Below the pieces are notes generated by a model. It saw only the letters and a list, made by a program, of their open reading frames with translations. It was not told where the DNA came from and made no database searches. Shown in pieces: positions 25,423 through 34,079 of a stretch of DNA of 64,000 nucleotides. The position numbers and the translations under genes are program-made. Every line of letters begins with the position of its first letter. The first letter of the stretch is position 1. The DNA is from Sphingomonadaceae bacterium (GTDB taxonomy: Bacteria; Pseudomonadota; Alphaproteobacteria; Sphingomonadales; Sphingomonadaceae), in the NCBI GenBank assembly GCA_020850455.1, contig JADZEQ010000009.1:1-64000 (forward strand), given 5' to 3'.

Positions 25423-27957
25423 ATGAGTGATAATGACGCCGACAAGCCAACGCTGACGCGCAAGCCCTTGGGCCTGAAGCGGACGGTAGAGGCTGGGCAG
25501 GTTCAGCAGCAATTTAGCCACGGTCGCAAAAACACCGTGGTGGTGGAGGTTAAGCGCCGCCGGATCCTGGGCAAACCGGGTGAAGAAGCGGTGACAGAGG
25601 CACCAGCCCCTGTGGTCGAAGCAGCACCACCGCCCAAGCCCGTCGCCCCGCCCAAGCCCACGCGCCCCGCCGTTGCAGCCGAAACGGCGCAGGAACGTCA
25701 GGCCCGCCTGCTGCGCGAGGCGGAGGAAATGCGGATGACTGCGCTCGAAGAAGCGCGCCGCCGCGAAGAAGGCGAACGCGCCGCCGCCAATGAGGATGAG
25801 CGCCGCCGCGCCGCCGAAGCTGCCGAAGCGCGTGCCGCCGAAGCGGCAGAGGCGGCATCATCCGCTGCAGAAACCCCCGCCGAAGTCGTGCGCGACACCC
25901 CCGAAACAACAGCAGAAGAGGCCGCCGATGCAGGTGCCGATGCTGGCGGGCGCGAAGCGGGCAACGGATTTCCCCCGCCGCGCCGCTTTACGCCGGTCGA
26001 AGCGCCCAAGCGTCCCGAACCCAAGGCTGCACCGCGTGAAAAGCGCGTCGAAAACCGCCGTCAGTCGGGCAAGCTGACCGTTACGCGGGCGCTCGGTGAT
26101 GATGAGGGGGCACGCGCCCGCAGCCTCGCCGCGCTCAAACGTGCGCGCGAAAAGGAACATCGTCGGCAAATGGGCGGTTCCTCCGCACCGCGCGAAAAGC
26201 AGGTGCGCGATGTTGTCGTTCCTGAGGCGATCACCGTGCAGGAATTGGCCAACCGCATGGCTGAAAAGGGCGCGGATCTGGTCAAGGCATTGTTCAAATT
26301 GGGGATGATGGTCACCGTCAACCAGACGATTGATCAGGATACGGCCGAATTATTGGTCACCGAATTTGGCCATAATATCACGCGCGTCAGCGAATCCGAC
26401 ATTGATATCGACAGCGATGCCGACATTGATGGCGATGATACGCTGGAAACGCGCGCGCCGGTCGTCACCATCATGGGCCATGTCGATCATGGCAAGACCA
26501 GCCTGCTCGACGCGCTACGCGGCACCCATGTCGCGTCGGGCGAAGCGGGCGGCATCACCCAGCATATCGGCGCCTATCAGGTGAAGACGAAGGGCGGGCA
26601 TATATTGACCTTCCTCGACACACCGGGGCACGCGGCTTTCACCGAAATGCGCGCACGCGGTGCCAACATCACCGATATTGTCATCTTGGTGGTCGCCGCG
26701 GATGATGGGCTGATGCCCCAGACGATTGAGGCGATCAACCATAGCAAGGCAGCGGGCGTGCCAATGATTGTCGCGATCAACAAATGCGACAAGCCCGAAG
26801 CCAATCCGCAAAAAATCCGCGAACGTCTGCTCGAACACGAAATCGTCGTCGAACAAATGGGCGGCGATGTGCAGGATGTCGAAGTTTCGGCGCTGAAAGG
26901 CACGGGGCTGGACGAACTCATCGAAAAATTGGCGTTGCAGGCCGAAATTATGGAATTGCGCGCCAACCCCAGCCGTGCTGCCGAAGGTACGGTGGTGGAG
27001 GCTAAGCTGGACAAGGGGCGTGGCCCGGTTGCCACCATCCTCGTCCGGCGCGGCACGTTGAATGTTGGCGATATTTTCGTCGTCGGCGCCGAATCTGGCC
27101 GCGTTCGTGCGATGCACGACAGCCAGGGCAAGTCGCTGAAATCCGCTGGCCCGTCGATGCCGGTCGAGGTACTCGGCCTCGGCGGTGTGCCGCAGGCCGG
27201 GGACACGCTGACCGTTGTCGAGAGCGAAGCACGTGCGCGCGAAGTCGCGGCCTATCGCGCCGAACAGGCGATGCTGAAACGCACGACCAGTGCGCCGACC
27301 AACATCGACAATATGTTCTCTGCGCTCGCGGCAAAGGCCAATGTCATCGAATTTCCGCTGCTCGTAAAGGGCGATGTCCAAGGTTCGGTCGAAGCGATTT
27401 TGAGCGCGCTCCACAAATTGTCGAATGACGAGATAAAGGTGCGCATCCTCCATTCAGGTGTCGGCGCGATTACCGAAAGCGATGTAACGCTGGCGGCGGC
27501 AACCGGCGCGCCGATCATCGGTTTCAACGTCCGCCCCAATGCCAAGGCGCGTGAGATTGCCAACCAGCGCAAGACGCGGATGAAATATTTCGACGTCATC
27601 TACCATTTGACCGAGGATATAGCCCGCGAAATGGCGGGCGAGCTTGGCCCCGAAGTCATCGAAACGGTGGTCGGTCGTGCCGAAGTGCGCGAAGTATTTC
27701 CAGCCGGTAAGCGCGACAAGGCAGCTGGTCTGCTCGTCCTCGAAGGTGCAATCCGCAAGGGGCTGCACGCGCGGCTTACCCGCGAAGATGTCATCGTTTC
27801 CAAGACGACGATTTCTTCCCTCCGCCGCTTCAAGGACGATGTTGCCGAAGTGCGCGCCGGGCTCGAATGCGGGGTGCTGCTCGCCGACACCAACGACATC
27901 AAACCGGGCGACAATCTCGAAGTATTTGAGGTGGAGGAACGTGCAAGGACGCTCTGA
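25423..27957 (+). CDS. infB: Translation initiation factor IF-2
   Basis: GTPase that places initiator tRNA on the ribosome. The 844 residues start with an IF2-associated segment ([20 protein letters not shown]). A long Ala/Glu/Arg low-complexity region (about 60-200), probably helical, follows, then the IF2N domain and the G domain. GHVDHGKTS is at 352-360, and DTPGHAAF and NKCDKP follow. Domains II-IV end in [12 protein letters not shown]-binding motifs are intact. ATG 25423 lies seven bases after the ylxR gene. Its 3' end overlaps the rbfA start by 17 bases. Confidence 0.98.
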   Translation: MSDNDADKPTLTRKPLGLKRTVEAGQVQQQFSHGRKNTVVVEVKRRRILGKPGEEAVTEAPAPVVEAAPPPKPVAPPKPTRPAVAAETAQERQARLLREAEEMRMTALEEARRREEGERAAANEDERRRAAEAAEARAAEAAEAASSAAETPAEVVRDTPETTAEEAADAGADAGGREAGNGFPPPRRFTPVEAPKRPEPKAAPREKRVENRRQSGKLTVTRALGDDEGARARSLAALKRAREKEHRRQMGGSSAPREKQVRDVVVPEAITVQELANRMAEKGADLVKALFKLGMMVTVNQTIDQDTAELLVTEFGHNITRVSESDIDIDSDADIDGDDTLETRAPVVTIMGHVDHGKTSLLDALRGTHVASGEAGGITQHIGAYQVKTKGGHILTFLDTPGHAAFTEMRARGANITDIVILVVAADDGLMPQTIEAINHSKAAGVPMIVAINKCDKPEANPQKIRERLLEHEIVVEQMGGDVQDVEVSALKGTGLDELIEKLALQAEIMELRANPSRAAEGTVVEAKLDKGRGPVATILVRRGTLNVGDIFVVGAESGRVRAMHDSQGKSLKSAGPSMPVEVLGLGGVPQAGDTLTVVESEARAREVAAYRAEQAMLKRTTSAPTNIDNMFSALAAKANVIEFPLLVKGDVQGSVEAILSALHKLSNDEIKVRILHSGVGAITESDVTLAAATGAPIIGFNVRPNAKAREIANQRKTRMKYFDVIYHLTEDIAREMAGELGPEVIETVVGRAEVREVFPAGKRDKAAGLLVLEGAIRKGLHARLTREDVIVSKTTISSLRRFKDDVAEVRAGLECGVLLADTNDIKPGDNLEVFEVEERARTL

Positions 27958-28366
27958 CGACGCCGGCCCATCGGTGCGCGTGCTGCGCGTTGGCGAACAG
28001 GTGCGCCATGTGCTCGCCGAACTGCTCCAGCGCGGGGAGGTGCATGATGATGTGCTGGCGCGCCACGTCATTTCGGTGACAGAGGTGCGCATGTCGCCCG
28101 ACCTGCGCCACGCCACGGTCTTCATTAAAAGCCTGCTCGGCGCGGATGAACCGGCAGTGCTACAGGCATTGCGCCAGAACAGCGCTTTTTTGCAGCGTGA
28201 AGTCGCGCGCCGGGTGCGGATGAAATATGCCGCTCGGCTCAAATTTCTGGCCGATGAAAGCTTTGATACCGCGAGCCATATCGACAAATTGCTGCGAAAC
28301 CCGCACGTCGCCCAAGATCTGCATGCGCAAGATCTGGACAGTCCCGCTGACGGGGCATCGGCCTAA
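27941..28366 (+). CDS. rbfA: Ribosome-binding factor A
   Basis: Late-stage 30S assembly factor with a KH-like fold. The 141 residues include [37 protein letters not shown] sequence ([20 protein letters not shown]) and [20 protein letters not shown], all diagnostic. GTG 27941 is chosen because GGAGG lies just before it inside the end of infB; another GTG near 27974 is possible. It overlaps infB by 17 bases and tdk by one base (TAATG). The C-terminal tail is short and variable. Confidence 0.94.
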   Translation: MQGRSDDAGPSVRVLRVGEQVRHVLAELLQRGEVHDDVLARHVISVTEVRMSPDLRHATVFIKSLLGADEPAVLQALRQNSAFLQREVARRVRMKYAARLKFLADESFDTASHIDKLLRNPHVAQDLHAQDLDSPADGASA

Positions 28367-28959
28367 TGGCCAAGCTCTATTTCTACTATGCCAGCATGAA
28401 TGCCGGCAAATCGACGACGTTGCTGCAGGCGGATTTCAACTATCGCGAACGCGGCATGACGACGATGTTGTGGACCGCCGCGCTCGACGACAGATATGAT
28501 GTCGGCGCAATTACCAGCCGCATCGGCCTTAGCGCTACTGCGCATAAATTTACCCCCGACAGCGATGTGGAGGCAGAGGTGCGCGCCGCCCATGCGACGC
28601 AAAAAATCGCCTGTGTCCTTGTCGATGAAGCACAATTTCTGTCGCATGATCAGGTGCTGGGGCTCGCCCGGCTCGCCGATGAGGCGGACATTCCGGTGGT
28701 CTGTTATGGACTGCGGACCGATTTTGCGGCCAATTTATTCCCCGGTTCGGCGGCGTTATTGGGGCTGGCCGACGCCCTCGTCGAGTTAAAGGGCGTGTGC
28801 GAATGCGGGCGCAAGGCGACGATGAATTTGCGCGTCGATGCGTCGGGGCGCGCGGTGCTCGACGGCGCGCAGACCGAAATCGGCGGCAATGACCGTTATG
28901 TCGCGCTCTGCCGAAAACACTTTATGGCCGCGCGGCGCGATGCGGCGGCGCACTTATGA
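28366..28959 (+). CDS. tdk: Thymidine kinase (type II)
   Basis: Phosphorylates thymidine with ATP in nucleoside salvage. The 197-residue protein has the P-loop SMNAGKST at 10-17, the general-base region LVDEAQFLS, and the zinc-site pieces CECGRKATMN and ALCRKHF of the TK1-like family. The start overlaps the rbfA stop by one base and its end overlaps the following GNAT gene by four bases. It therefore sits in the ribosome-maturation operon, between rbfA and truB, where a kinase is not usual. The motifs are intact and the enzyme should be active. Confidence 0.96.
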   Translation: MAKLYFYYASMNAGKSTTLLQADFNYRERGMTTMLWTAALDDRYDVGAITSRIGLSATAHKFTPDSDVEAEVRAAHATQKIACVLVDEAQFLSHDQVLGLARLADEADIPVVCYGLRTDFAANLFPGSAALLGLADALVELKGVCECGRKATMNLRVDASGRAVLDGAQTEIGGNDRYVALCRKHFMAARRDAAAHL

Positions 28960-29519
28960 CGCAACGCCACATCGACAAGGCGGCGCTGCTCCAGCCGATG
29001 GGGGATGGCGACCTGCTGCTCGAACAAATGGCCGAACCGCACCGGGCGGGCCTCCGCGCCGCCTGCGCCGCCGATGATGCCATCTGGGCCATCTACCCGA
29101 CCAACTGGCGCGATAATTTCGACGCCTGTTTCGACGGCGTACTGGCGAATGACGACCGCTGCCCCTTTGTCATCCACAGCAACGGCGAAGTGGTTGGCAT
29201 GTCGGGATATTTGAACTTCGCGCTCGACAAACAAAGTGTAGAGATTGGCAATAGCTACATCCGCCCCGACCTGCGCGGAACAACCCTCAACCGCCGGGTC
29301 AAGCATCTGCTGCTCAACCACGCCTTTGCCTGCGGTATCCGTCGGGTCGAATTTCGTATCGACGAACGCAACGGTCGCAGCCAAGCCGCCGTCGCCAAAT
29401 TGGGCGCGGTGAAGGAGGGGGTGCTGCGCGCCGAACGTATTTTGTGGAACGGCTTTGTTCGCGATACCGGCGTCTATTCCATCCTTGCCGACGAATGGGC
29501 TGCCGGAAAAAAGGCGTAA
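28956..29519 (+). CDS. GNAT-family N-acetyltransferase (RimJ/RimL-like)
   Basis: Acetyl-CoA-dependent acetyltransferase of 187 residues. The layout is that of the RimJ/RimL branch: an N-terminal substrate part with IWAIYPTNWRDNFDACF, strands GEVVGMSGYLNFALDKQSVEIGNSYI, the acetyl-CoA-binding region RPDLRGTTLNRRVKHLLLNHAF, then VEFRIDERNGRSQAAVAKLGAVKEGVLR with the typical Asn-Ser-type signature. The target is unknown; protein N-termini and small amines are both possible. It overlaps tdk by four bases (ATGA) and precedes the M50 gene by four, so it is coupled in the operon. Confidence 0.88.
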   Translation: MTQRHIDKAALLQPMGDGDLLLEQMAEPHRAGLRAACAADDAIWAIYPTNWRDNFDACFDGVLANDDRCPFVIHSNGEVVGMSGYLNFALDKQSVEIGNSYIRPDLRGTTLNRRVKHLLLNHAFACGIRRVEFRIDERNGRSQAAVAKLGAVKEGVLRAERILWNGFVRDTGVYSILADEWAAGKKA

Positions 29520-29523
29520 GTGC

Positions 29524-30207
29524 ATGGGCGTGATGGATAATATCACCAACTATCTGATTCAGGCCGCCGCGATTTTCGGCCCGATGGTTATTGCCATCAC
29601 CTTTCATGAAGTGGCGCACGGCCGGGTGGCATTGATGCTGGGCGATCACACCGCCAAGAATTTGGGCCGCCTGTCGCTCAACCCCATCCAGCATGTCGAT
29701 CCATTTGGGACCATCATCCTGCCGCTGATGCTGGCGCTGGTCGGCGCACCCGTTTTCGGCTGGGCCAAGCCGGTGCCGGTGGTACGCGAACGGCTGCGTT
29801 CCCCCATCGTCGGCATGGCGTTGGTGGCGGCGGCTGGACCGGCCATCAATCTGCTGCTCGCGCTACTGTCCGCCATCCTGTTCGCCTACTTTGCGCCACA
29901 GATTGGCAGCTTTGCCTATTACGCCATCGCCGGTTCCTTGTTGGTCAACATATTTCTGGCGCTATTCAATCTGTTGCCGATCCCCCCATTTGACGGGTCG
30001 CGCATCGTCCGCCCCTTGTTGTCAGGCAGTTGGGGTGAACGCTGGGACCGGTTCGACCGGGCGGGACTCGGCATAATATTGATTTTCTTGGTGCTCATCC
30101 CGTGGGCTGTCCCGGCTTTTGACCCGCTACGCTGGATCATTCTGCCCGCTGCCAATTGGATCACGCAGACGATGCTCCACCTCGCCACCATATTGACCGG
30201 GCGATAA
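29524..30207 (+). CDS. Site-2 protease family (M50) membrane metallopeptidase
   Basis: Membrane-embedded zinc protease of the short M50B type. The 227 residues have about five hydrophobic segments. The zinc motif HEVAH is at 28-32 within the first helix, and the third ligand lies in NLLPIPPFDGSRI, the classic NxxPxxPxDG signature. The loop NLGRLSLNPIQHVDPFGTI is also typical. No PDZ domain is present, so it is not RseP. ATG 29524 lies four bases after the GNAT stop. truB starts eight bases after its stop. The substrate is unknown. Confidence 0.9.
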   Translation: MGVMDNITNYLIQAAAIFGPMVIAITFHEVAHGRVALMLGDHTAKNLGRLSLNPIQHVDPFGTIILPLMLALVGAPVFGWAKPVPVVRERLRSPIVGMALVAAAGPAINLLLALLSAILFAYFAPQIGSFAYYAIAGSLLVNIFLALFNLLPIPPFDGSRIVRPLLSGSWGERWDRFDRAGLGIILIFLVLIPWAVPAFDPLRWIILPAANWITQTMLHLATILTGR

Positions 30208-30215
30208 GCCCCTCG

Positions 30216-31100
30216 ATGCTCAGTGGTTGGCTGATTCTCGACAAACCGCGCGGGCTCGGCTCGACCGATGCGGTGGGATTGGTCAAGCGCCATTTGCGAC
30301 ACAATGGCTATGCCAAAACCAAGGTCGGTCATGGCGGCACGCTCGACCCGCTGGCAGAGGGGGTGTTGCCCATTGCATTGGGGGAGGCGACCAAACTTGC
30401 CGGACGGATGCTTGATGCCAGCAAATGCTATGATTTCACGCTGCAATTCGGCGTGGAAACCGATGGTCTCGACGCCGAAGGCACCCCGGTGGGGTGGAGC
30501 GATGTACGCCCGGCGTTGACCGAAATTGCCGCCGTTCTGCCACGCTTTTTGGGCGCGATAGACCAAATCCCCCCCGCTTTTTCAGCGATAAAGGTGGATG
30601 GCAAGCGCGCCTATGCCCGCGCCCGAGCGGGTGAGGCGGTCGAAATGCCACCCCGCCGCATCACCATCCACAGCATCGACATATTGGCGCACAACGACGA
30701 CAGCGTGACCATCGCCGCGCATGTTTCCAAGGGCAGCTATATTCGCAGCCTTGCCCGCGACATTGCGCATGCCTGTAACAGCGTTGGCCATGTGACCATG
30801 CTGCGCCGCACGCGCGCGGGCCCATTTACCCTTGGCCAAGCGATTTCGCTGGACAAATTGGCCGATGTCGCTATGGGCCGCACCCTTGAAGAGGTGCTTT
30901 TGCCGTTGGAGGCAGGGCTGGACGGTATCCCGGCTCTCTCTCTCTCGCCCGATGAGGCAAAGGCCATCGCCCAAGGGCGGACTCTTTTCGGGCAATCCGT
31001 GAAGGACGGGGATTATCTGGCGATGGACGGCACGCGGCCGTTGGCGTTGGTAAATATCACCGGTGGCGCGTCGCGCATCCTTCGTGGGTTCAACCTTTGA
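30216..31100 (+). CDS. truB: tRNA pseudouridine(55) synthase TruB
   Basis: Converts U55 in the T-loop of tRNA to pseudouridine. The 294 residues open with SGWLILDKPRGLGSTDAV. They carry the catalytic Asp44 in GHGGTLDPLAEGVLPIALGEATK, then KCYDFTLQFGVETDGLDAEG, QIPPAFSAIKVDGKRAYARAR and the C-terminal PUA-like part (LSPDEAKAIAQG). ATG 30216 is chosen by homology; an earlier frame-open ATG at 30156 lies inside the M50 gene. rpsO follows after 21 bases, the standard truB-rpsO-pnp order. Confidence 0.97.
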   Translation: MLSGWLILDKPRGLGSTDAVGLVKRHLRHNGYAKTKVGHGGTLDPLAEGVLPIALGEATKLAGRMLDASKCYDFTLQFGVETDGLDAEGTPVGWSDVRPALTEIAAVLPRFLGAIDQIPPAFSAIKVDGKRAYARARAGEAVEMPPRRITIHSIDILAHNDDSVTIAAHVSKGSYIRSLARDIAHACNSVGHVTMLRRTRAGPFTLGQAISLDKLADVAMGRTLEEVLLPLEAGLDGIPALSLSPDEAKAIAQGRTLFGQSVKDGDYLAMDGTRPLALVNITGGASRILRGFNL

Positions 31101-31121
31101 AACGATACCGAAGGAAGAAAA

Positions 31122-31391
31122 ATGTCGATTTCCGCCGAACGTAAGGCCGAAGTAATCAAGGATAATGCGCGGGCCGCGACCGATACCGGTTCGCCCGAGG
31201 TGCAGGTCGCGATTTTGACCGACCGCATCAACACGCTGACCGAACATTTCAAGGCGCACCACAAGGATAACCACTCGCGGCGCGGCCTGTTGATGATGGT
31301 CAACAAGCGTCGCAGCCTGCTCGATTATCTCAAGCGCAAGGATGCGGCCCGTTACACCGCCCTTATTGCAAAGCTTGGCCTGCGTAAGTGA
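31122..31391 (+). CDS. rpsO: 30S ribosomal protein S15
   Basis: Primary-binding protein of the 30S platform. The 89 residues are standard in length and sequence: [50 protein letters not shown] and [15 protein letters not shown]. The start is preceded by GGAAG. A GC-rich hairpin follows its stop, so part of the transcription may end before pnp. In many bacteria S15 represses its own translation and the rpsO-pnp mRNA is processed by RNases; no such element can be assigned here. Confidence 0.98.
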   Translation: MSISAERKAEVIKDNARAATDTGSPEVQVAILTDRINTLTEHFKAHHKDNHSRRGLLMMVNKRRSLLDYLKRKDAARYTALIAKLGLRK

Positions 31392-31401
31392 CGCCATCAT
31401 T

Positions 31402-31426
31402 CGGCCCGCCACCGGCGGGCCGTTTA
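31402..31426 (+). terminator. Hairpin after rpsO
   Basis: CGGCCCGCC, loop ACC, GGCGGGCCG, then TTTACA. A nine-base perfect GC stem with a short T tail ten bases after the rpsO stop: a terminator or an RNase III-type processing hairpin between rpsO and pnp. Confidence 0.7.
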
Positions 31427-31433
31427 CATATGG

Positions 31434-31530
31434 CGCCATCCCGGACTTGATCCGGCAACCAAAAGGAAATGTGGCACAGCAGTGCCATTCTGCACCCGGT
31501 CTGGGCCCCTGCCTTCGCCGGGAAATGAAA
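31434..31530. repeat. Probable fragment of a dispersed intergenic repeat
   Basis: Contains CCGGACTTGATCCGG (near-palindrome, 31441-31455) and, about 45 bases on, GGGCCCCTGCCTTCGCCGGG. Both phrases are familiar to me from short intergenic repeats scattered through sphingomonad genomes. Only one copy is in this gap, and it is degenerate. It fills most of the rpsO-pnp spacer. Confidence 0.55.
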
Positions 31531-31672
31531 AGCAGAAACCTATATTCCAAGGGGCTGTTCCGCATTCGGCGGCATGGCCATGGGGCGCAACCAGCCCCGC
31601 ACCGAACCGGGCCGGTTTGCCCGGAATTAGTAAGAGGCCCCGCAGTGCAATTGGGCATGCGGGTGAAAATAT

Positions 31673-34000
31673 ATGAGCATGTTTGACACCAAAAGCGTAT
31701 CGATGGAATGGGGCGGCAAGACGCTGACCCTCGAAACCGGTCGCATCGCACGGCAGGCCGATGGCGCTGTCCTTGCTACCTATGGCGAAACCGTTGTCCT
31801 GTGCGCGGTGACCGCCGCCAAGTCGGTCAAGGAAGGGCAGGATTTCTTTCCGCTGACCGTCCATTATCAAGAAAAATTCTTTGCCTCGGGCCGCATCCCT
31901 GGCGGCTTTTTCAAGCGTGAACGCGGCGCCACCGAAAAGGAAACTTTGGTTTCCCGGTTGATCGACCGTCCGGTCCGCCCGCTGTTCCCTGAAGGTTTTT
32001 ACAACGAAATCAACGTTATAGCACAGGTCTTGTCCTATGACGGCGAAACCGAGCCTGACATTGTCGCGATGATTGCGGCCTCCGCCGCGCTCACCATTTC
32101 GGGCGTGCCCTTCATGGGTCCGATTGGCGCGGTGCGCGTCGGCCATGAAAATGGCGAATATCTGCTCAACCCGAAACAGGATGCTGCTGCCGCTGGCGAC
32201 CTTGACCTTGTGGTTGCGGCAACCGGCAATGCGGTGATGATGGTCGAAAGCCAGGCCCGCGAACTCACCGAAGAAGTGATGCTGGGTGCCGTCCTTTTCG
32301 CGCATGACGAGTGCAAGAAGGTCGCCAACCTCATCATCGATCTGGCGGAAAAGGCGGCCAAGGAACCTTGGGACATCGTCGTTTCGGACAATAGCGCGGT
32401 CAAGGCGCAATTGAAGGATCTGGTCGGTGCGGACGTTGCCGCTGCCTATAAATTGACCGACAAGTCGGCGCGTTCGAACGCGCTCAATGCGGCACGTGAA
32501 AAGGCAAAGGCCGCTTTTGCCGATGCTGATGCGCAAACGCAGATGGTGGCAATCAAGACCATGAAGAAGGTGGAGGCCGACATTGTGCGCGGCGCCATCA
32601 TCAAGGGGGAACCACGCATCGACGGTCGTTCGACGACGCAGGTTCGCCCGATCGAAGCGATGGTCGGTTTCCTGCCGCGCACGCATGGTTCGGCGCTGTT
32701 CACGCGTGGCGAAACCCAGTCGATCTGCACCACCACCCTTGGCACCAAGGATGGCGAACAGATGATCGACGGGCTGGAAGGGCTCAGCTATTCGAGCTTC
32801 ATGCTCCACTATAATTTTCCGCCCTATTCGGTGGGCGAAGTGGGCCGTTTCGGTGCACCGAGCCGCCGCGACACGGGCCATGGCAAATTGGCGTGGCGCG
32901 CCCTGCAGGCCGTGCTGCCGAGCAAGGAAGATTTCCCCTACACCATCCGCGTCGTGTCCGACATTACCGAATCCAACGGCTCATCGTCGATGGCAACGGT
33001 GTGCGGCGGTTCGCTTTCGATGATGGATGCGGGCGTTCCGCTGACCCGGCCGGTGTCGGGTATTGCCATGGGCCTCATCCTCGAAGGGGAGGAATTTACC
33101 GTCCTTTCCGATATTTTGGGTGATGAAGACCATCTTGGCGACATGGATTTCAAGGTTGCCGGGACGTCCGAGGGCATCACCACGATGCAGATGGACATCA
33201 AGGTTGCGGGCATCACGCGCGAAATCTTTGAAACCGCGCTCAATCAGGCAAAGGATGGCCGCGCGCACATTCTGGGCGAAATGACCAAGGCTTTGGGCAG
33301 CGCGCGCACCGAATTGTCGGCGCACGCCCCGCGCATCGAAACCATCCAGATCGATAAGTCGAAAATTCGCGACGTTATCGGCACGGGTGGCAAGGTAATC
33401 CGCGAAATCGTCGCCGAAACGGGTGCCAAGGTTGATATTGACGATGAAGGGGTGATCAAAATCTCCTCCTCCGACCTTGGCCAGATCGAAGCCGCAAAGG
33501 CGTGGATTTTGGGCATCGTCGAAGAAGCCGAAGTTGGCAAAATCTATAACGGCAAAGTCGTCAACATCGTTGATTTCGGTGCCTTTGTGAACTTCATGGG
33601 CGGTAAGGACGGCCTCGTCCATGTTTCGGAAATGCGCAATGAACGCGTCGAAAAAGTGACCGATGTCGTTGCCGAAGGGCAAGAGGTGAAGGTCAAGGTG
33701 CTGGAAATTGACCAGCGCGGCAAGGTGCGCCTCTCCATGCGCGTTGTCGATCAGGAAACCGGCGAAGAATTGCCCGACACCCGCCCGCCGCGCGAACCGC
33801 GTGAAGACCGTGGTCCGCGTGGTGACCGTGGGGATCGCGGTGGCCGCGACGACCGTGGTGGTCGCCGCCGCCCCGGTGGTGACCGTGGTGGCCGTGATGA
33901 TCGTGGCCCGCGCCGCGATGATCGTGGCGATCGTGGCGCACGCAACCATGGCCCGGATGATGACGGGCATGTCCCGGCATTTCTGAAGGGTGACGATTAA
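31673..34000 (+). CDS. pnp: Polyribonucleotide nucleotidyltransferase (PNPase)
   Basis: Phosphorolytic 3'-5' exoribonuclease. The 775 residues have two RNase PH domains ([56 protein letters not shown]), a KH domain ([28 protein letters not shown]) and an S1 domain ([24 protein letters not shown]). A low-complexity tail from about 700 is built of DRG/RGD/GGR repeats and ends in [11 protein letters not shown]. The start is ATG 31673 or 31679, both after GGGTG. It is longer than most PNPases because of the tail, which may bind RNA or, as known in other alphaproteobacteria, RNase E. Confidence 0.98.
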   Translation: MSMFDTKSVSMEWGGKTLTLETGRIARQADGAVLATYGETVVLCAVTAAKSVKEGQDFFPLTVHYQEKFFASGRIPGGFFKRERGATEKETLVSRLIDRPVRPLFPEGFYNEINVIAQVLSYDGETEPDIVAMIAASAALTISGVPFMGPIGAVRVGHENGEYLLNPKQDAAAAGDLDLVVAATGNAVMMVESQARELTEEVMLGAVLFAHDECKKVANLIIDLAEKAAKEPWDIVVSDNSAVKAQLKDLVGADVAAAYKLTDKSARSNALNAAREKAKAAFADADAQTQMVAIKTMKKVEADIVRGAIIKGEPRIDGRSTTQVRPIEAMVGFLPRTHGSALFTRGETQSICTTTLGTKDGEQMIDGLEGLSYSSFMLHYNFPPYSVGEVGRFGAPSRRDTGHGKLAWRALQAVLPSKEDFPYTIRVVSDITESNGSSSMATVCGGSLSMMDAGVPLTRPVSGIAMGLILEGEEFTVLSDILGDEDHLGDMDFKVAGTSEGITTMQMDIKVAGITREIFETALNQAKDGRAHILGEMTKALGSARTELSAHAPRIETIQIDKSKIRDVIGTGGKVIREIVAETGAKVDIDDEGVIKISSSDLGQIEAAKAWILGIVEEAEVGKIYNGKVVNIVDFGAFVNFMGGKDGLVHVSEMRNERVEKVTDVVAEGQEVKVKVLEIDQRGKVRLSMRVVDQETGEELPDTRPPREPREDRGPRGDRGDRGGRDDRGGRRRPGGDRGGRDDRGPRRDDRGDRGARNHGPDDDGHVPAFLKGDD

Positions 34001-34024
34001 GTCACTGCCAGCCTAAAATGAAAT

Positions 34025-34058
34025 AAACCCCGCGCGGTTCCAGCCTCGCGGGGTTTTT
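34025..34058 (+). terminator. Rho-independent terminator after pnp
   Basis: AAACCCCGCG, 12-base loop, CGCGGGGTTTTT. Classic stem with T-run 24 bases after the pnp stop; ends the rimP-pnp operon. The A-rich left side could also serve the convergent smc transcript. Confidence 0.92.
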
Positions 34059-34079
34059 CATTTGCCGGGTGGTCGCGCT

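Noticed and set aside
23390-25450. 686-residue open frame on minus strand
   Set aside because: Antisense to nusA and ylxR, both clearly real; low-complexity translation.
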